A DNA stretch of 64,000 bases, taken from the NCBI GenBank assembly GCA_025351005.1, contig JANXWS010000062.1:1-64000 (forward strand). Reading direction: 5' to 3'. This stretch comes from Pseudomonadota bacterium (GTDB lineage Bacteria; Pseudomonadota; Gammaproteobacteria; Steroidobacterales; Steroidobacteraceae). The notes under the pieces are model-generated. The model saw only the letters and a list, made by a program, of their open reading frames with translations. It was not told the DNA's origin and did not search any database. The first letter of the stretch is position 1; every line of letters starts with the position of its first letter. This document shows, one piece after another, positions 1 to 8,123 of the stretch. A program made the position numbers and the translations under genes.

Positions 1-82
1 TGTCAGAACCGGGCTGGCGGGCCGTGGACCGGCGTGGCATCGTGCGCCGTGAACGCGGCGTTCCGCGACCGAGGGGACCCAC

Positions 83-565
83 ATGGCGAGCGTTCACGAC
101 TTCAGCGCGAAGACGATCCAGGGCGGGGAGCAGCCGCTCGCGGGCTATCGCGGCAAGATGCTGCTGGTGGTCAATGTCGCGAGCAAGTGCGGCTTCACGC
201 CGCAGTACCAGGGACTCGAGGCGCTCTACCGCAAGCTGTCCCCGCGCGGGCTCGTCGTGCTCGGCTTCCCGTGCGACCAGTTCGGGCACCAGGAACCGGG
301 GGACGAGGCCGACATCCAGGCGTTCTGTTCGCTCCACTACGACGTGACGTTTCCGCTCTTCGCCAAGGTCGAGGTCAACGGCGGGGGCGCCCACCCGCTC
401 TACCGGCACCTGAAGACGGAAGCGCCCGGGCTCCTCGGCAGCCAGGCGATCAAGTGGAACTTCACGAAGTTCCTGGTCGACGGCGAGGGCAAGGTGCTGC
501 GTCGCTACGCGCCGACCGACAAGCCCGGGCGCATCGAGCAGGATCTGCTGCCGCTGCTGGCTTAG
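83..565 (+). CDS. Glutathione peroxidase (thioredoxin-fold peroxidase)
   Basis: Reduces hydrogen peroxide or organic hydroperoxides in the cytoplasm using a thiol donor. The 160 residues form one complete GPx domain of normal length (about 160). Visible are the active-site NVASKCGFT motif with the peroxidatic residue as Cys36 (not selenocysteine), the FPCDQFG segment that supplies the Gln of the catalytic tetrad, and a WNFTKF motif supplying Trp/Asn. The ATG follows a GAGGGGA ribosome binding site by a few bases. The gene converges on the bactofilin gene and the two stop codons share bases. Cys-type bacterial GPx proteins often prefer thioredoxin; the donor here cannot be told from sequence. 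Confidence 0.93.
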   Translation: MASVHDFSAKTIQGGEQPLAGYRGKMLLVVNVASKCGFTPQYQGLEALYRKLSPRGLVVLGFPCDQFGHQEPGDEADIQAFCSLHYDVTFPLFAKVEVNGGGAHPLYRHLKTEAPGLLGSQAIKWNFTKFLVDGEGKVLRRYAPTDKPGRIEQDLLPLLA

Positions 566-957
566 GGCGCCGCCTCGCCCGCGGCGCGTTCCTTGTCGCC
601 GGCGGCCGCGACCAGCCGGCCATGGATGACCGCGCCGGCCGCCATCTCGATGACGCCGTAGTGCACGTTGCCGCTGACCCGCGCGGTCGCGCCGACCTCG
701 ACCTTGTCGCTCGCGTGGATGTCGCCCCGCACCTCGCCGTGGACGATGACCCGGGGCACCTCGACGATGCCCTCGACCACGCCCTGCGGCGCGATGGAGA
801 GCACCGCGGTCGCGTTTGGCGCGACGGTGACGTTGCCCTTGACGTACCCCTGCAGGTGCACGCCGCCGGAGACGATCAGGTTGCCTTCGACCCGCGTACC
901 GGCGCCGAGCAGCGTCTCGATCGGCGCCGACGGGCGCACTTTCTTCCTGCCAAACAT
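562..957 (-). CDS. Bactofilin (polymer-forming cytoskeletal protein)
   Basis: Small self-polymerising beta-helical cytoskeletal protein, usually membrane-associated and involved in cell shape or polar scaffolding. The 131-residue product starts MFGRKK and then shows the repeated short hydrophobic/Gly pattern typical of the bactofilin right-handed beta-helix (for example VEGNLIVSGGVHLQGYVKG and VHGEVRGDIHASDKVEVG). A much longer reading frame is open upstream, but this ATG has a GGAGAAG ribosome site 6-8 nt before it and matches the usual family start. It lies 16 nt downstream of the DUF6776 gene, so the two probably form an operon. Family assignment is firm; the cellular role is inferred. Confidence 0.9.
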   Translation of the reverse strand: MFGRKKVRPSAPIETLLGAGTRVEGNLIVSGGVHLQGYVKGNVTVAPNATAVLSIAPQGVVEGIVEVPRVIVHGEVRGDIHASDKVEVGATARVSGNVHYGVIEMAAGAVIHGRLVAAAGDKERAAGEAAP

Positions 958-973
958 CGGTCTTCTCCAGGTC

Positions 974-1714
974 TCAGGTCGGTTCGATCTTCCACTCGTA
1001 GGACTGCCGGATCGGCGTCGCGCCGCGCGGCGGGCGCACCTCGACCTGCATGGTCTGCGGCACGAAGTCGGCCGGCAGCACGATCTCGGCCTCCAGTTCC
1101 TGGAAATACCGGAACGAGAAGTTGAGCACGTGTTGGGCGGCGGCGGCGACCTCGGCAAGCGGCAGGCTCGTCGCCTTGTCGCCGCGCAGGCCGTCGACCG
1201 TGAAGTCGGCGGCCGCGGTCGTGACCGCCTCCTGGCGGGCGGCCTGCACCAGCACTATTCTGACCCGGAAGTGCTGGGCAACGGTGCCCGCCAGCACCTT
1301 GACGCGCTCAATGCGCATCCCCGAGATGCCGTCGGCAGGATGCACGACGCTGCGGTAGAAGTTGAGGTCCTTCTCCTGCTCGCCGAGCCGTGCCTGCAGG
1401 TCGGCGAGCGATTTCTCGACCTGCGCGTAGCTGTCGCGGTCGATGCGGCGCGCGACGTCGGCGGCCGTCAGCTGCGCCTGCGTCGCCTCGAGCCGGCGCG
1501 AGAGCGCCGCGATCTCGGAGGCCTTCGCCTGCCGGTCGCTGAGCGCGGACAGCACCGAGTAGCCGGCGCGGAGCCGGCCGGCCTCGAACGCACCCCACAG
1601 GCAGAGCCCAACGCCCAGCACCGCCGCCGCCCAGTTGAGCGCCGCGCGCACCGGCTCGTAGCGCCGCACGACCAGCTTCTGGGTGTCGTTCGGCCGGAAG
1701 CGCGCGAGCAGCAC
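974..1714 (-). CDS. DUF6776 family membrane protein
   Basis: A 246-residue protein with one N-terminal transmembrane segment (about residues 27-48), a coiled-coil stretch rich in Ala/Glu/Arg/Gln (about 60-115), and a C-terminal beta-rich domain ending in an EWKIEP tail. This layout matches the gammaproteobacterial DUF6776 proteins, which commonly sit beside a bactofilin gene as here. The GTG start is preceded by GGGAGG at an 8-nt distance. By analogy with coiled-coil inner-membrane partners of bactofilins it may tether the filament to the membrane; that is inference from the operon only. No catalytic motif is visible. Confidence 0.8.
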   Translation of the reverse strand: MLLARFRPNDTQKLVVRRYEPVRAALNWAAAVLGVGLCLWGAFEAGRLRAGYSVLSALSDRQAKASEIAALSRRLEATQAQLTAADVARRIDRDSYAQVEKSLADLQARLGEQEKDLNFYRSVVHPADGISGMRIERVKVLAGTVAQHFRVRIVLVQAARQEAVTTAAADFTVDGLRGDKATSLPLAEVAAAAQHVLNFSFRYFQELEAEIVLPADFVPQTMQVEVRPPRGATPIRQSYEWKIEPT

Positions 1715-1755
1715 TACAATGACCTCCCGTGCCCTGCGGCGCCGGAGGCGGTCGG

Positions 1756-2178
1756 ATGCTGTACCTGTGGGTCAAGGCGCTGCATGTGGTGTTCGTCGTC
1801 AGCTGGTTCGCCGGGCTCTTCTACCTGCCGAGGCTCTTCGTTTACCACGCCGACGCCGCCGATGCTGCGAGCGATGTCCGGTTCCAGCTCATGGAGCGGC
1901 GCCTGTTCGCGCTCATGACGCTCGCGGCTCTGCTCGCGGCGTTCTTCGGGCTCGCGCTCGTCTGGCTCGTGCCCGGCCTGCTCGCGCAGGCCTGGCTCGA
2001 GGCGAAGCTCGTGCTGGTTGCCGGGCTCGTGGTGTACCACATCTGGTGTTACCGGCTGCTGTCTCGGTTCCGCGACAGCAGCAACCGCCGCACCGGCCGC
2101 TGGTATCGCTGGTTCAACGAGATACCAACCTTATTGCTGTTCGGAATCGTCGTGCTCGCGATCCTGAAGCCGCTCTGA
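1756..2178 (+). CDS. hemJ: Protoporphyrinogen oxidase HemJ
   Basis: Integral membrane enzyme oxidising protoporphyrinogen IX to protoporphyrin IX in haem synthesis. The 140-residue protein begins MLYLWVKALHVVFVVSW, with the conserved HemJ histidine in the first of four membrane helices. It then has FAGLFYLPRLFVYH, a KLVLV helix with a second conserved His (VYHIWCY), and a final helix after FNEIP, all hallmarks of the UPF0093/HemJ family. The ATG chosen has GGAGG about 8 nt upstream. An in-frame GTG 27 nt earlier (1729) follows a TACAAT hexamer (1715-1720), which may instead mark the transcription start for a short leader. Confidence 0.9.
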   Translation: MLYLWVKALHVVFVVSWFAGLFYLPRLFVYHADAADAASDVRFQLMERRLFALMTLAALLAAFFGLALVWLVPGLLAQAWLEAKLVLVAGLVVYHIWCYRLLSRFRDSSNRRTGRWYRWFNEIPTLLLFGIVVLAILKPL

Positions 2179-2188
2179 ACCGGGCGCG

Positions 2189-2749
2189 TCACGCACCGCG
2201 CTGGCGGGGCAGCGCCGGTCCCGGCCGCCCCTGTTCCCACCACGGCGGGTACGGCGGCAGGCCGTCCGGGAACGCGAGCCGGCCGAGCTCGTGCAGCATC
2301 GCCCGGTAGACGTCGCGCTTGAAGTACACCACCTCGCGCACCGGCTCCCAGTACTCCGCCCAGCGGTGGCGCTCGAACTCCGGCGGCTCGTCGGTGGTGT
2401 CGAAACGCAGCCGCTCGTCGCCGCCGAGGAACCGGAGCAGCGCCCAGCGCTGCTTCTGTCCGATGCAGCGCGGCGAGGCGTGGCGGCGCACGTAGCCCGG
2501 CGGCAGCCGGTAGCGGAGCCAGTCGGCGGTCGCACCGAGGTAGCGGACGTCCGCGGGTGCGAGGCCGACTTCCTCGCGGAGCTCGCGGTACAACGCGGTC
2601 TCGAACTCCTCATCGCGCCCGATGCCGCCCTGCGGGCACTGCCAGCCGCGCCCGCCGGCCCGCCCGCCGAGGAAGACCCGCCCGTCCTCCTGCATCAGCA
2701 GGATGCCGACGTTGGCGCGAAAGCCGTCCTCGTCGATCCAGTCGGTCAT
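2189..2749 (-). CDS. rppH: RNA pyrophosphohydrolase RppH (Nudix)
   Basis: Removes pyrophosphate from 5' triphosphate ends of mRNA, making them substrates for RNase E. The 186 residues open with DEDGFRANVGI, followed by GWQCPQGGI and a complete Nudix box (G-x5-E-x7-REL-x-EE-x-G) and then the C-terminal PPWWEQGR tail; E. coli RppH is 176 residues. The reading frame stays open far upstream, but the conserved N-terminus and a GAGG site 5 nt before this ATG fix the start. It converges on hemJ with 10 nt between stops and diverges from the btuC-type permease. Confidence 0.93.
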   Translation of the reverse strand: MTDWIDEDGFRANVGILLMQEDGRVFLGGRAGGRGWQCPQGGIGRDEEFETALYRELREEVGLAPADVRYLGATADWLRYRLPPGYVRRHASPRCIGQKQRWALLRFLGGDERLRFDTTDEPPEFERHRWAEYWEPVREVVYFKRDVYRAMLHELGRLAFPDGLPPYPPWWEQGRPGPALPRQRGA

Positions 2750-2866
2750 TGGGGCCTCGGGCGTTCGGGAGGATTCTTTCACAGGGGTCCCGTCGGGCCA
2801 ACCTGCCACCCTGTCGGGATCCGGGGTAGGCTGGCGGCCGCCCTGCACCGCCGAAGGCCCTGCGCC

Positions 2867-3859
2867 GTGCTCCTGCCGCTCGCCCGCCGCCCTGGCCTGA
2901 CCCTGACGATACTGGCGCTCGTCGCGGTAGCCGCGCTCGTCACTTCGATGTCGATCGGCAGCGCCGGGCCCGCGCCGCTGGCGCTGTGGCGAAGCCTGGC
3001 CGCAGGCACCGACCCGCTCGCCCGCTCGCTCGTGCTCGAGCTCCGGCTGCCGCGGGCACTGACCGCGTTCGGCGCGGGCGCGCTCCTCGCACTCGCCGGC
3101 GTCTGCATGCAGGTGCTGCTGCGCAACCCACTCGCCGATCCCTACGTACTCGGCGTCTCGGGCGGCGCCGCGGTCGCGGCGCTCGGCGCCATGCTCGCCG
3201 GTCTCGGCGTCTTCGGCGTGCAGGTCGCCGCGTTCGTGGGCGCGCTCTCCGCGACGCTGCTCGTGTTTGCGCTCGCGCAGGGTCCGGGCGGCTGGACGCC
3301 GACCCGCCTGCTGCTGACCGGAGTCGTGGTTGCTTCCGGCACGGGTGCGGTCGTCATGCTGCTGCTCGCGGCCGGCGATCCGACGGTGCTGCGCGGCATG
3401 GTGTTCTGGCTGATGGGCGACCTGTCGTGGGCCGGCTCGCCCGTTGGGCTGCTCGCGCTGGCCGCGGTCGCGACACCGCTCGGCGTGCTCGCCGCCCGTC
3501 CGCTCAACGTGCTCGCGCGCGGCGACGTGCAGGCGCAGCTGCTGGGGGTCGCCGTGACGCCGCTCCGCGGCCTGCTGTTCGTCGCGGCGAGCGTGCTGAC
3601 CGCGGCGACCGTGACGAGCGTCGGCTCGATCGGTTTCGTCGGCCTCGTCACGCCGCACCTGGTGCGGCTTGCGCTCGGCTCCGACCACCGTCGCATCGTG
3701 CCGGCGGCGGCACTCGCCGGCGGTACGCTGGTCGTGGTCGCCGACCTGCTGTCGCGGACCGTGCTCGCGCCGCGCCAGCTGCCGGTAGGGGCGCTGACCG
3801 CGCTGATCGGCGTGCCGCTCTTCCTCGTGGTGATGCGGCGCGCGCAACCCTCGACCTGA
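2867..3859 (+). CDS. btuC: FecCD/BtuC-type ABC transporter permease (probable vitamin B12 uptake)
   Basis: Inner-membrane channel of a cobalamin or siderophore ABC importer. About nine to ten hydrophobic helices span the 330 residues, with the family signatures LRLPRALTAFGAGALLALAG, LRNPLADPYVLGVSGGA, a coupling segment SIGFVGLVTPHLVR, and a DLLSRTVLAPRQLPVGALTALIG C-terminus. The GTG start, with AAGG 8 nt upstream, gives a normal-length protein; the frame is open further upstream but without homology. No ATPase or binding protein is adjacent: the matching ATPase lies 5 kb away after pdxH. Assignment to B12 rather than iron rests on the riboswitch-btuB-pduO genes nearby, so it is inference. 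Confidence 0.85.
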   Translation: MLLPLARRPGLTLTILALVAVAALVTSMSIGSAGPAPLALWRSLAAGTDPLARSLVLELRLPRALTAFGAGALLALAGVCMQVLLRNPLADPYVLGVSGGAAVAALGAMLAGLGVFGVQVAAFVGALSATLLVFALAQGPGGWTPTRLLLTGVVVASGTGAVVMLLLAAGDPTVLRGMVFWLMGDLSWAGSPVGLLALAAVATPLGVLAARPLNVLARGDVQAQLLGVAVTPLRGLLFVAASVLTAATVTSVGSIGFVGLVTPHLVRLALGSDHRRIVPAAALAGGTLVVVADLLSRTVLAPRQLPVGALTALIGVPLFLVVMRRAQPST

Positions 3860-3867
3860 GTCCAGGC

Positions 3868-4980
3868 TTACTGGGCGCTCCGCACCACGCGGTCGCGCCC
3901 GGCCGCCTTGGCGCGGTAGAGGGCGGCGTCGGCGTCCGCGAGCAGCCGGTCGGCGAGCGGCTTGAGGTCGAGGTCGGTGCGCGTGCCGTGCACGGCCGCG
4001 GCGCCGATCGAGAGCGTCACCAGGATCTGCCTGCCGTCGCCGAGGTCGAGCGGCGGCGCGAGGGTCGCGCGGATCCGCTCGGCGAGGAGCACCGCTTCGT
4101 CGATCCCGGTGTCGGGCAGGAGCAGCGCGAATTCGTCGCCGCCGAAGCGCGCCGCGGTGTCGCTCGCACGCGTGTGCGTCTCGATGCGCACCGCGATCTC
4201 ACGCAGCGCCTCGTCGCCGCCGATGTGCCCGAAGCTGTCGTTGATCGCCTTGAAGTGGTCGACATCGATCATCAGGCAGGCAACCGAGCGGCCCGTGCGC
4301 TGCGCCCGCGCCAGCTCCTCGCGCAGCCGCGCGCCGAGGTAGCGGCGGTTGTGCCAGCCGGTGAGGTAGTCGGAGAGCCCGCTGCGCAGCACGCGCACCC
4401 GGTTGCACGCGTTTTCGAGACACACCGCGACGATGCTCGCGAGGTGCTGCAGGAAATCGGTGCCGTGCCGGTGCGTGAAACGCTCCGGATCGATGCTGCC
4501 GAAGCACAGCACGCCGATCAGGCGCGCCTGGCGCCGCAGCGGCAGCAGCGCGAGCGTCTTCAGCTCGCGGCCGGTGCCGAACAAGAGCTCGTGGTCGGCG
4601 CGCACGTAGCGACCGAGCCACGGGCGGCGGAGCGTCGCGAGCTGCGGCGCAAGGCCGGAGAGCGTATCGACGAAGGCAACCGTGGGGAACTCCTCGAGCC
4701 GGTCGCCGCTGCCGAGCAAGAGGTGCTGGATCTCGTGGTTCGGGTCCTCGACGATCAGGCGCACGACGTCGAGCCCGTAGGCGGTCACGAGCCCCGTCGT
4801 CACCTGCTTCAGGAACTCCGGCAGCGTCTCGGCCGAGAGCACCTCGATCACGCGGTCGAGCGTGCGCTGCAGCTTGTGCTCGTTGCTGAGGGCCTCGGCG
4901 GCGAGCTCGCGCAGCTGGCTGCGGAGCTCATCGACCTCCGCCTGCAGGTCCCGGGTCTGGCCGGTCCCGGCGGGGGTCAC
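3868..4980 (-). CDS. Diguanylate cyclase with N-terminal DUF484 (GAF-like) domain
   Basis: Predicted to make cyclic di-GMP from two GTP. Residues 12-200 are a coiled coil plus a DUF484 GAF-like sensor ([20 protein letters not shown]). Residues 205-365 are a GGDEF domain with an intact GGDEF active-site loop (280-284) and an intact RxxD inhibitory site (RASD, 271-274) exactly five residues before it, predicting product feedback inhibition. No membrane segment or signal peptide is present, so it should be cytoplasmic. Its ATG overlaps the tyrA stop codon (ATGA), implying translational coupling with aromatic amino-acid synthesis. The signal sensed by the DUF484 domain is unknown. Confidence 0.9.
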   Translation of the reverse strand: MTPAGTGQTRDLQAEVDELRSQLRELAAEALSNEHKLQRTLDRVIEVLSAETLPEFLKQVTTGLVTAYGLDVVRLIVEDPNHEIQHLLLGSGDRLEEFPTVAFVDTLSGLAPQLATLRRPWLGRYVRADHELLFGTGRELKTLALLPLRRQARLIGVLCFGSIDPERFTHRHGTDFLQHLASIVAVCLENACNRVRVLRSGLSDYLTGWHNRRYLGARLREELARAQRTGRSVACLMIDVDHFKAINDSFGHIGGDEALREIAVRIETHTRASDTAARFGGDEFALLLPDTGIDEAVLLAERIRATLAPPLDLGDGRQILVTLSIGAAAVHGTRTDLDLKPLADRLLADADAALYRAKAAGRDRVVRSAQ

Positions 4981-6098
4981 GGCGCCTCCCGCCCGGGCTG
5001 CGGCCGGGATTCGAGGTAGCTCCTGCCGCGCTCCATCATCTGCCTGAACCCGGCGAGGTCGTGGGCCCGCACCGTCGCCCGCAGCCGCTCGACCGCGAAC
5101 AGGAGCGCCGACAGCGACTCGGTGCCGTACTCGTTCAGCGCCTGGATCTCGAAGTAGAGCGCCGGCGACTCACCGGCGACCCCACCCGCAACCTCGAGCT
5201 GGGCATCGAAGGTCGTGCTCGACATGCGCGCGAGGCGGGGTGCCGCCTCGCCGCTCTCGGCGAGCGCGGTGAAGAACGCGATGTTCAGCGCGTGCGAGAG
5301 CCCGAGCACGTAGGCGATCAGGCGGTCGTGCTCGTCGAGGCCCATGACCACCCGCTCCGCCATCGTCGGCTGGAACAGCTCCTGCGCTTCGGCGAGCGCC
5401 TGGGCGTGGCCGAGGTCGACGTACAGCACGTGGCGACCCGAGAGCATGTCGGTGTCGGGGCCGAACATCGGGTGGAGCGAGGTCACCTTGACGCCGGCCC
5501 GGACGAGCGCCTCGAGCCCCGCGCGCAGCGGCGTCTTGACCGACGCCAGGTCGAAGACGAGGCCCCGCGGTTGGCGGGCGGCGAGTGCCGCGAGCACCTC
5601 CGCGGTCGTGCCGAGCGGGGTAGCGACCACGATCACGTCGTGGTCGAGGCTCGAATCCTCCCAGCGGGCGCGGTGCGGGTAGCCGTCGACCGGCCCCGCC
5701 GGGTCCGCAACCTCGACCCGGAAGCCCTGCGACGCCAGGAACTCGACGAACCAGCGTCCCATCTTGCCGCGCCCGCCGATGACCAGCGCGCGCTTGCCGG
5801 TCCCCTGGCCCTCGGCGGCGACCCGGGCCTGCTCCTGGGTCGCGAGCGAGGAGCGGATCAGGAGGCGCAGGATCTGCTCGGCGACCGCCGGCGACACGCC
5901 GTGTGCTTGCGCATGCGTGCGCACGCCCACGATGACCTCGCGCTCGCGGCGGTAGTCGCGGGTCGGGTGGCCGGTGGCGCGCTTGGCGCCCGCAACCTGC
6001 CGCGACAATCGCTGGCGCTCGGCCACGAGCTCGATCAGCTCGCGGTCAATGTCGGTCAGGCGGCTGCGCAGCTGATCGAGAGAGGGCGGCTCCGGCAC
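4977..6098 (-). CDS. tyrA: Bifunctional chorismate mutase / prephenate dehydrogenase (T-protein)
   Basis: Converts chorismate to prephenate and then to 4-hydroxyphenylpyruvate in tyrosine synthesis. At 373 residues it has the length of E. coli TyrA. Residues 1-90 form an AroQ-type chorismate mutase helix bundle ([20 protein letters not shown], with RDYRREREV). Residues from about 100 form the NAD-binding dehydrogenase, with GGRGKMGRW as the dinucleotide loop, DLASVK, and SLHPMFGP carrying the catalytic His. GTG start with an ACGGGGA site about 8 nt upstream. The downstream gene encodes a diguanylate cyclase that overlaps the stop codon. Confidence 0.95.
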   Translation of the reverse strand: MPEPPSLDQLRSRLTDIDRELIELVAERQRLSRQVAGAKRATGHPTRDYRREREVIVGVRTHAQAHGVSPAVAEQILRLLIRSSLATQEQARVAAEGQGTGKRALVIGGRGKMGRWFVEFLASQGFRVEVADPAGPVDGYPHRARWEDSSLDHDVIVVATPLGTTAEVLAALAARQPRGLVFDLASVKTPLRAGLEALVRAGVKVTSLHPMFGPDTDMLSGRHVLYVDLGHAQALAEAQELFQPTMAERVVMGLDEHDRLIAYVLGLSHALNIAFFTALAESGEAAPRLARMSSTTFDAQLEVAGGVAGESPALYFEIQALNEYGTESLSALLFAVERLRATVRAHDLAGFRQMMERGRSYLESRPQPGREAP

Positions 6099-6154
6099 TT
6101 CGAATCCCCGTCGCCCCCGGCAGGTGTCCGGGCTACGGCGGGGATTTTGTCACG

Positions 6155-6490
6155 TCACAGCGCTGCGCGGACCATGACCGACGGATCCGTGCCCCGGCCG
6201 CTGCCGCTGTACGGCGGCAGCGTCGCCAGGAGAGTGACTTCGGGGGAGCCAGTGCGCCAGGCGCGGGTGCCATCGCCGTTCCGGCCGGTCCCGCGCCACT
6301 TGGGGCCGTAGCCCCGGTACCAGCCGCGCTCGTGCCAGTCGCGCTCGCCGCGGCCGCTCCAGCCGCGGTCCTGGTCGTGGTCGCGCCAGCCGTGGTCATG
6401 CGCCTGGACGGCGGCGGTGACGCCGACACAACCGATCGCGAGCGCAGCGCTGACCAGCGTCGAGCGATAGAGCGAGCGGGCAGTGTCCAT
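6155..6490 (-). CDS. Small exported protein rich in Arg, Gly, Trp and His
   Basis: I do not recognise a family. The 111-residue product has a clear Sec signal peptide (about residues 1-30, ending AAVQAHDHG). The mature part is low complexity, dominated by Arg, Gly, Trp, Asp and His, with repeated W-R/H-D-R-G blocks such as RDHDQDRGWSGRGERDWHE. A GGAGG site 9 nt before this ATG favours it over an in-frame GTG six bases upstream. It lies 56 nt downstream of tyrA's start region but on the same strand, divergent from nothing close. The composition resembles metal-binding or nucleic-acid-like exported peptides, but no function can be stated. Confidence 0.6.
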   Translation of the reverse strand: MDTARSLYRSTLVSAALAIGCVGVTAAVQAHDHGWRDHDQDRGWSGRGERDWHERGWYRGYGPKWRGTGRNGDGTRAWRTGSPEVTLLATLPPYSGSGRGTDPSVMVRAAL

Positions 6491-6803
6491 CGCCACGGTC
6501 CTCCAGTTGTCACGGCGGATGATCGCGCCCGGCCGCTGAACGTGCGCTGAACCTCGGTCACTCGCCCTCGCGTACTGATTAACATCGCTTCATGAACGTC
6601 GTACTGTCGGAGCGATGGCGCAGACGACGGAGGCGGCCCGGCGCGCGGCGGGGTACCGGTCGGGGTACCGCGTTCCGCGGCGCGCCGCGATCGGCCGGAG
6701 CCCGGCCGTCCACGGTGGCAAGCCACCGGCGATGAGTCGCGGGAGCGCCTATGCTTTACGGGTGGCAAGACATCGCGGCCAAGCCGCTGCACGGAGGGAC
6801 GCC
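6491..6803. other. Non-coding gap between two exported-protein genes
   Basis: A 313-nt divergent intergenic stretch. I see no conserved RNA fold. A TATGCT hexamer at 6752-6757 is a possible -10 for the rightward gene. TACTGT at 6602-6607, seven nt before an in-frame ATG, looks promoter-like, but the signal peptide of the rightward gene starts much later. Confidence 0.4.
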
Positions 6804-7316
6804 ATGAAGACAGTCATTCGGGTCGCGCTGCTGCTCGGGTTCGCGGCAACGGCGCTCGCGCAGCAGACGGTGCCGACGGACGCGATCGGCTCGCTGCGGC
6901 CGGACGAACCGAGCGCCTGCGCCGGAGTCTACGGCGACGCCCACGCGATCTGCCTGCACGAGCAACAGACGCTCCAGCAGCAGCGCAAGGCGCAGGATGC
7001 GCAGGTCGCGCTGCAGCGCGAGGAACAGGAGAACACCCGGCTGCGCAACGACCTGCTGCGCCACGAGCTCGCGCAGCAGCAGGCGCCCGCGGTGCCGACC
7101 GGCGGCTCGTCGTCGCAGCTTGATTTCATGTCGGTGCCGGGGTTCCGCACCTGGCAGACCGACAACGCCTGGTTCGGCTCCGACCGCGCGCGTACCGAGT
7201 TCGCGCTGCTCTACCAGAAGCAGCTCAGGCAGGAGCGGCCCGACGTCACCGGCCGGCCGCTGCTCGATGCCGTCTCGGCCCGGGTCCGGGAGGTATTCGG
7301 GTACACGGCGCGGTAA
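6804..7316 (+). CDS. Exported coiled-coil protein of unknown function
   Basis: Not a family I recognise. The 170 residues begin with a standard signal peptide (MKTVIRVALLLGFAATALAQ) cleaved near residue 19-20. A short Cys pair region follows (SACAGVYGDAHAICLHEQ), then a Gln/Glu/Arg-rich coiled coil (about 50-90) and a C-terminal segment with GFRTWQTDNAWFGSD and FALLYQKQLRQERPD. The frame is open 189 nt further upstream, but GGAGGGA directly before this ATG and the signal peptide fix the start. It has no obvious operon partner. Confidence 0.7.
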   Translation: MKTVIRVALLLGFAATALAQQTVPTDAIGSLRPDEPSACAGVYGDAHAICLHEQQTLQQQRKAQDAQVALQREEQENTRLRNDLLRHELAQQQAPAVPTGGSSSQLDFMSVPGFRTWQTDNAWFGSDRARTEFALLYQKQLRQERPDVTGRPLLDAVSARVREVFGYTAR

Positions 7317-7428
7317 CGCCGACGCCGGGGTCTGACGTCGGCCGCCCATCGCGCGCGGCGGCAGACCCGGCGGCGCGGCGGTGCGCGCCGAGCCAACGAT
7401 GCCGGTCGTGGCCTCCGGCGCGCCGCCG

Positions 7429-7905
7429 CTACTTCGCGGCGGCGTGCGACGGATCGTCGGCGGGATTGACGTAGGTGATCCCGAACGGCCCCATCAGGTG
7501 AATCTGGATCGTCGCGCCGTTCTTGCTCGAGGCGTAGTGGTGCATCTTGGCGGGTGCCACCACGTAGCCGCCGGCCCTGAGCGTGGTCATGTGCGCCGCG
7601 TCCGGCGCATCGCCCATGCCGAGCGCGATCGACCCGGACAGCACCGTGACGTGTTCATCGCTCGGATGCCAGTGCGGCGCGATCTTGTAGCCGGCCGGCA
7701 TCTGCAGCCTGACGGTGACCGGCCCGGTCGCCGCCGGATCGCCGTCGATGACCGCGAACTTCGCACCGGCCGGCAGCCCCGGCGGCGGCGCGCCCCATTT
7801 GACGGCGGCGCTGCCGGTGACCATCTTGTGCTCAGCATCGGCGGCGGCCAGTACCGGAATCCCCAGACTCGCGACCACGAGGGTCGTTGCGAGCATGTAC
7901 TTCAT
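7429..7905 (-). CDS. Exported cupin-domain protein
   Basis: The 158-residue product has a Sec signal peptide (residues 1-22, MKYMLATTLVVASLGIPVLA) and then one cupin barrel. The first cupin motif is visible as PHWHPSDEHVTVLSGSI with two His and a Glu as metal ligands; the second appears as APAKMHHYASSKNGATIQIH. A clean AGGAGAA site precedes the ATG and the gene is flanked by a 110-nt and a 218-nt gap. Small secreted cupins of this type are usually unassigned binding or isomerase-like proteins, and the substrate cannot be inferred here. Confidence 0.85.
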   Translation of the reverse strand: MKYMLATTLVVASLGIPVLAAADAEHKMVTGSAAVKWGAPPPGLPAGAKFAVIDGDPAATGPVTVRLQMPAGYKIAPHWHPSDEHVTVLSGSIALGMGDAPDAAHMTTLRAGGYVVAPAKMHHYASSKNGATIQIHLMGPFGITYVNPADDPSHAAAK

Positions 7906-8088
7906 ATCCGTTCTCCTGTGTCTGTGCCGTCGTTCGGACGCGCGGCTGACGGGTGCGCATTCTAGGCTTTCTCCAGGCGCTCGGCTCACCGCCAGGCGAA
8001 CGCAGGTCCACCGGCGGCTGCGGTCAGCGCGACCCGACGACGGGCGCTTGATCCCACGCCCGTCCCGAGCCCGCGCAGCAGACCCGTA

Positions 8089-8117
8089 TTAACTCCCCTC
8101 CCCTGACGCCGTAACAT
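8089..8117 (+). promoter_or_regulatory. Predicted pdxH promoter giving a leaderless mRNA
   Basis: TTAACT at 8089-8094, a 17-nt spacer, and TAACAT at 8112-8117, ending six nt before the pdxH ATG. The expected transcription start falls on or next to the A of ATG. No Shine-Dalgarno sequence is present. Confidence 0.5.
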
Positions 8118-8123
8118 CGGCGC

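Noticed and set aside
1729-1755. GTG at 1729 as a leaderless start of hemJ
   Set aside because: The conserved HemJ N-terminus begins at the ATG at 1756, which has a GGAGG site; the TACAAT more likely starts a short leader.
2770-2866. A second B12 riboswitch upstream of the btuC-type gene
   Set aside because: None of the conserved blocks (B12 box, GGGAA, GCCACTG) is present in this 100-nt stretch.
6615-6803. N-terminal extension of the exported coiled-coil gene starting after TACTGT
   Set aside because: The signal peptide and a strong ribosome site lie at the later ATG.
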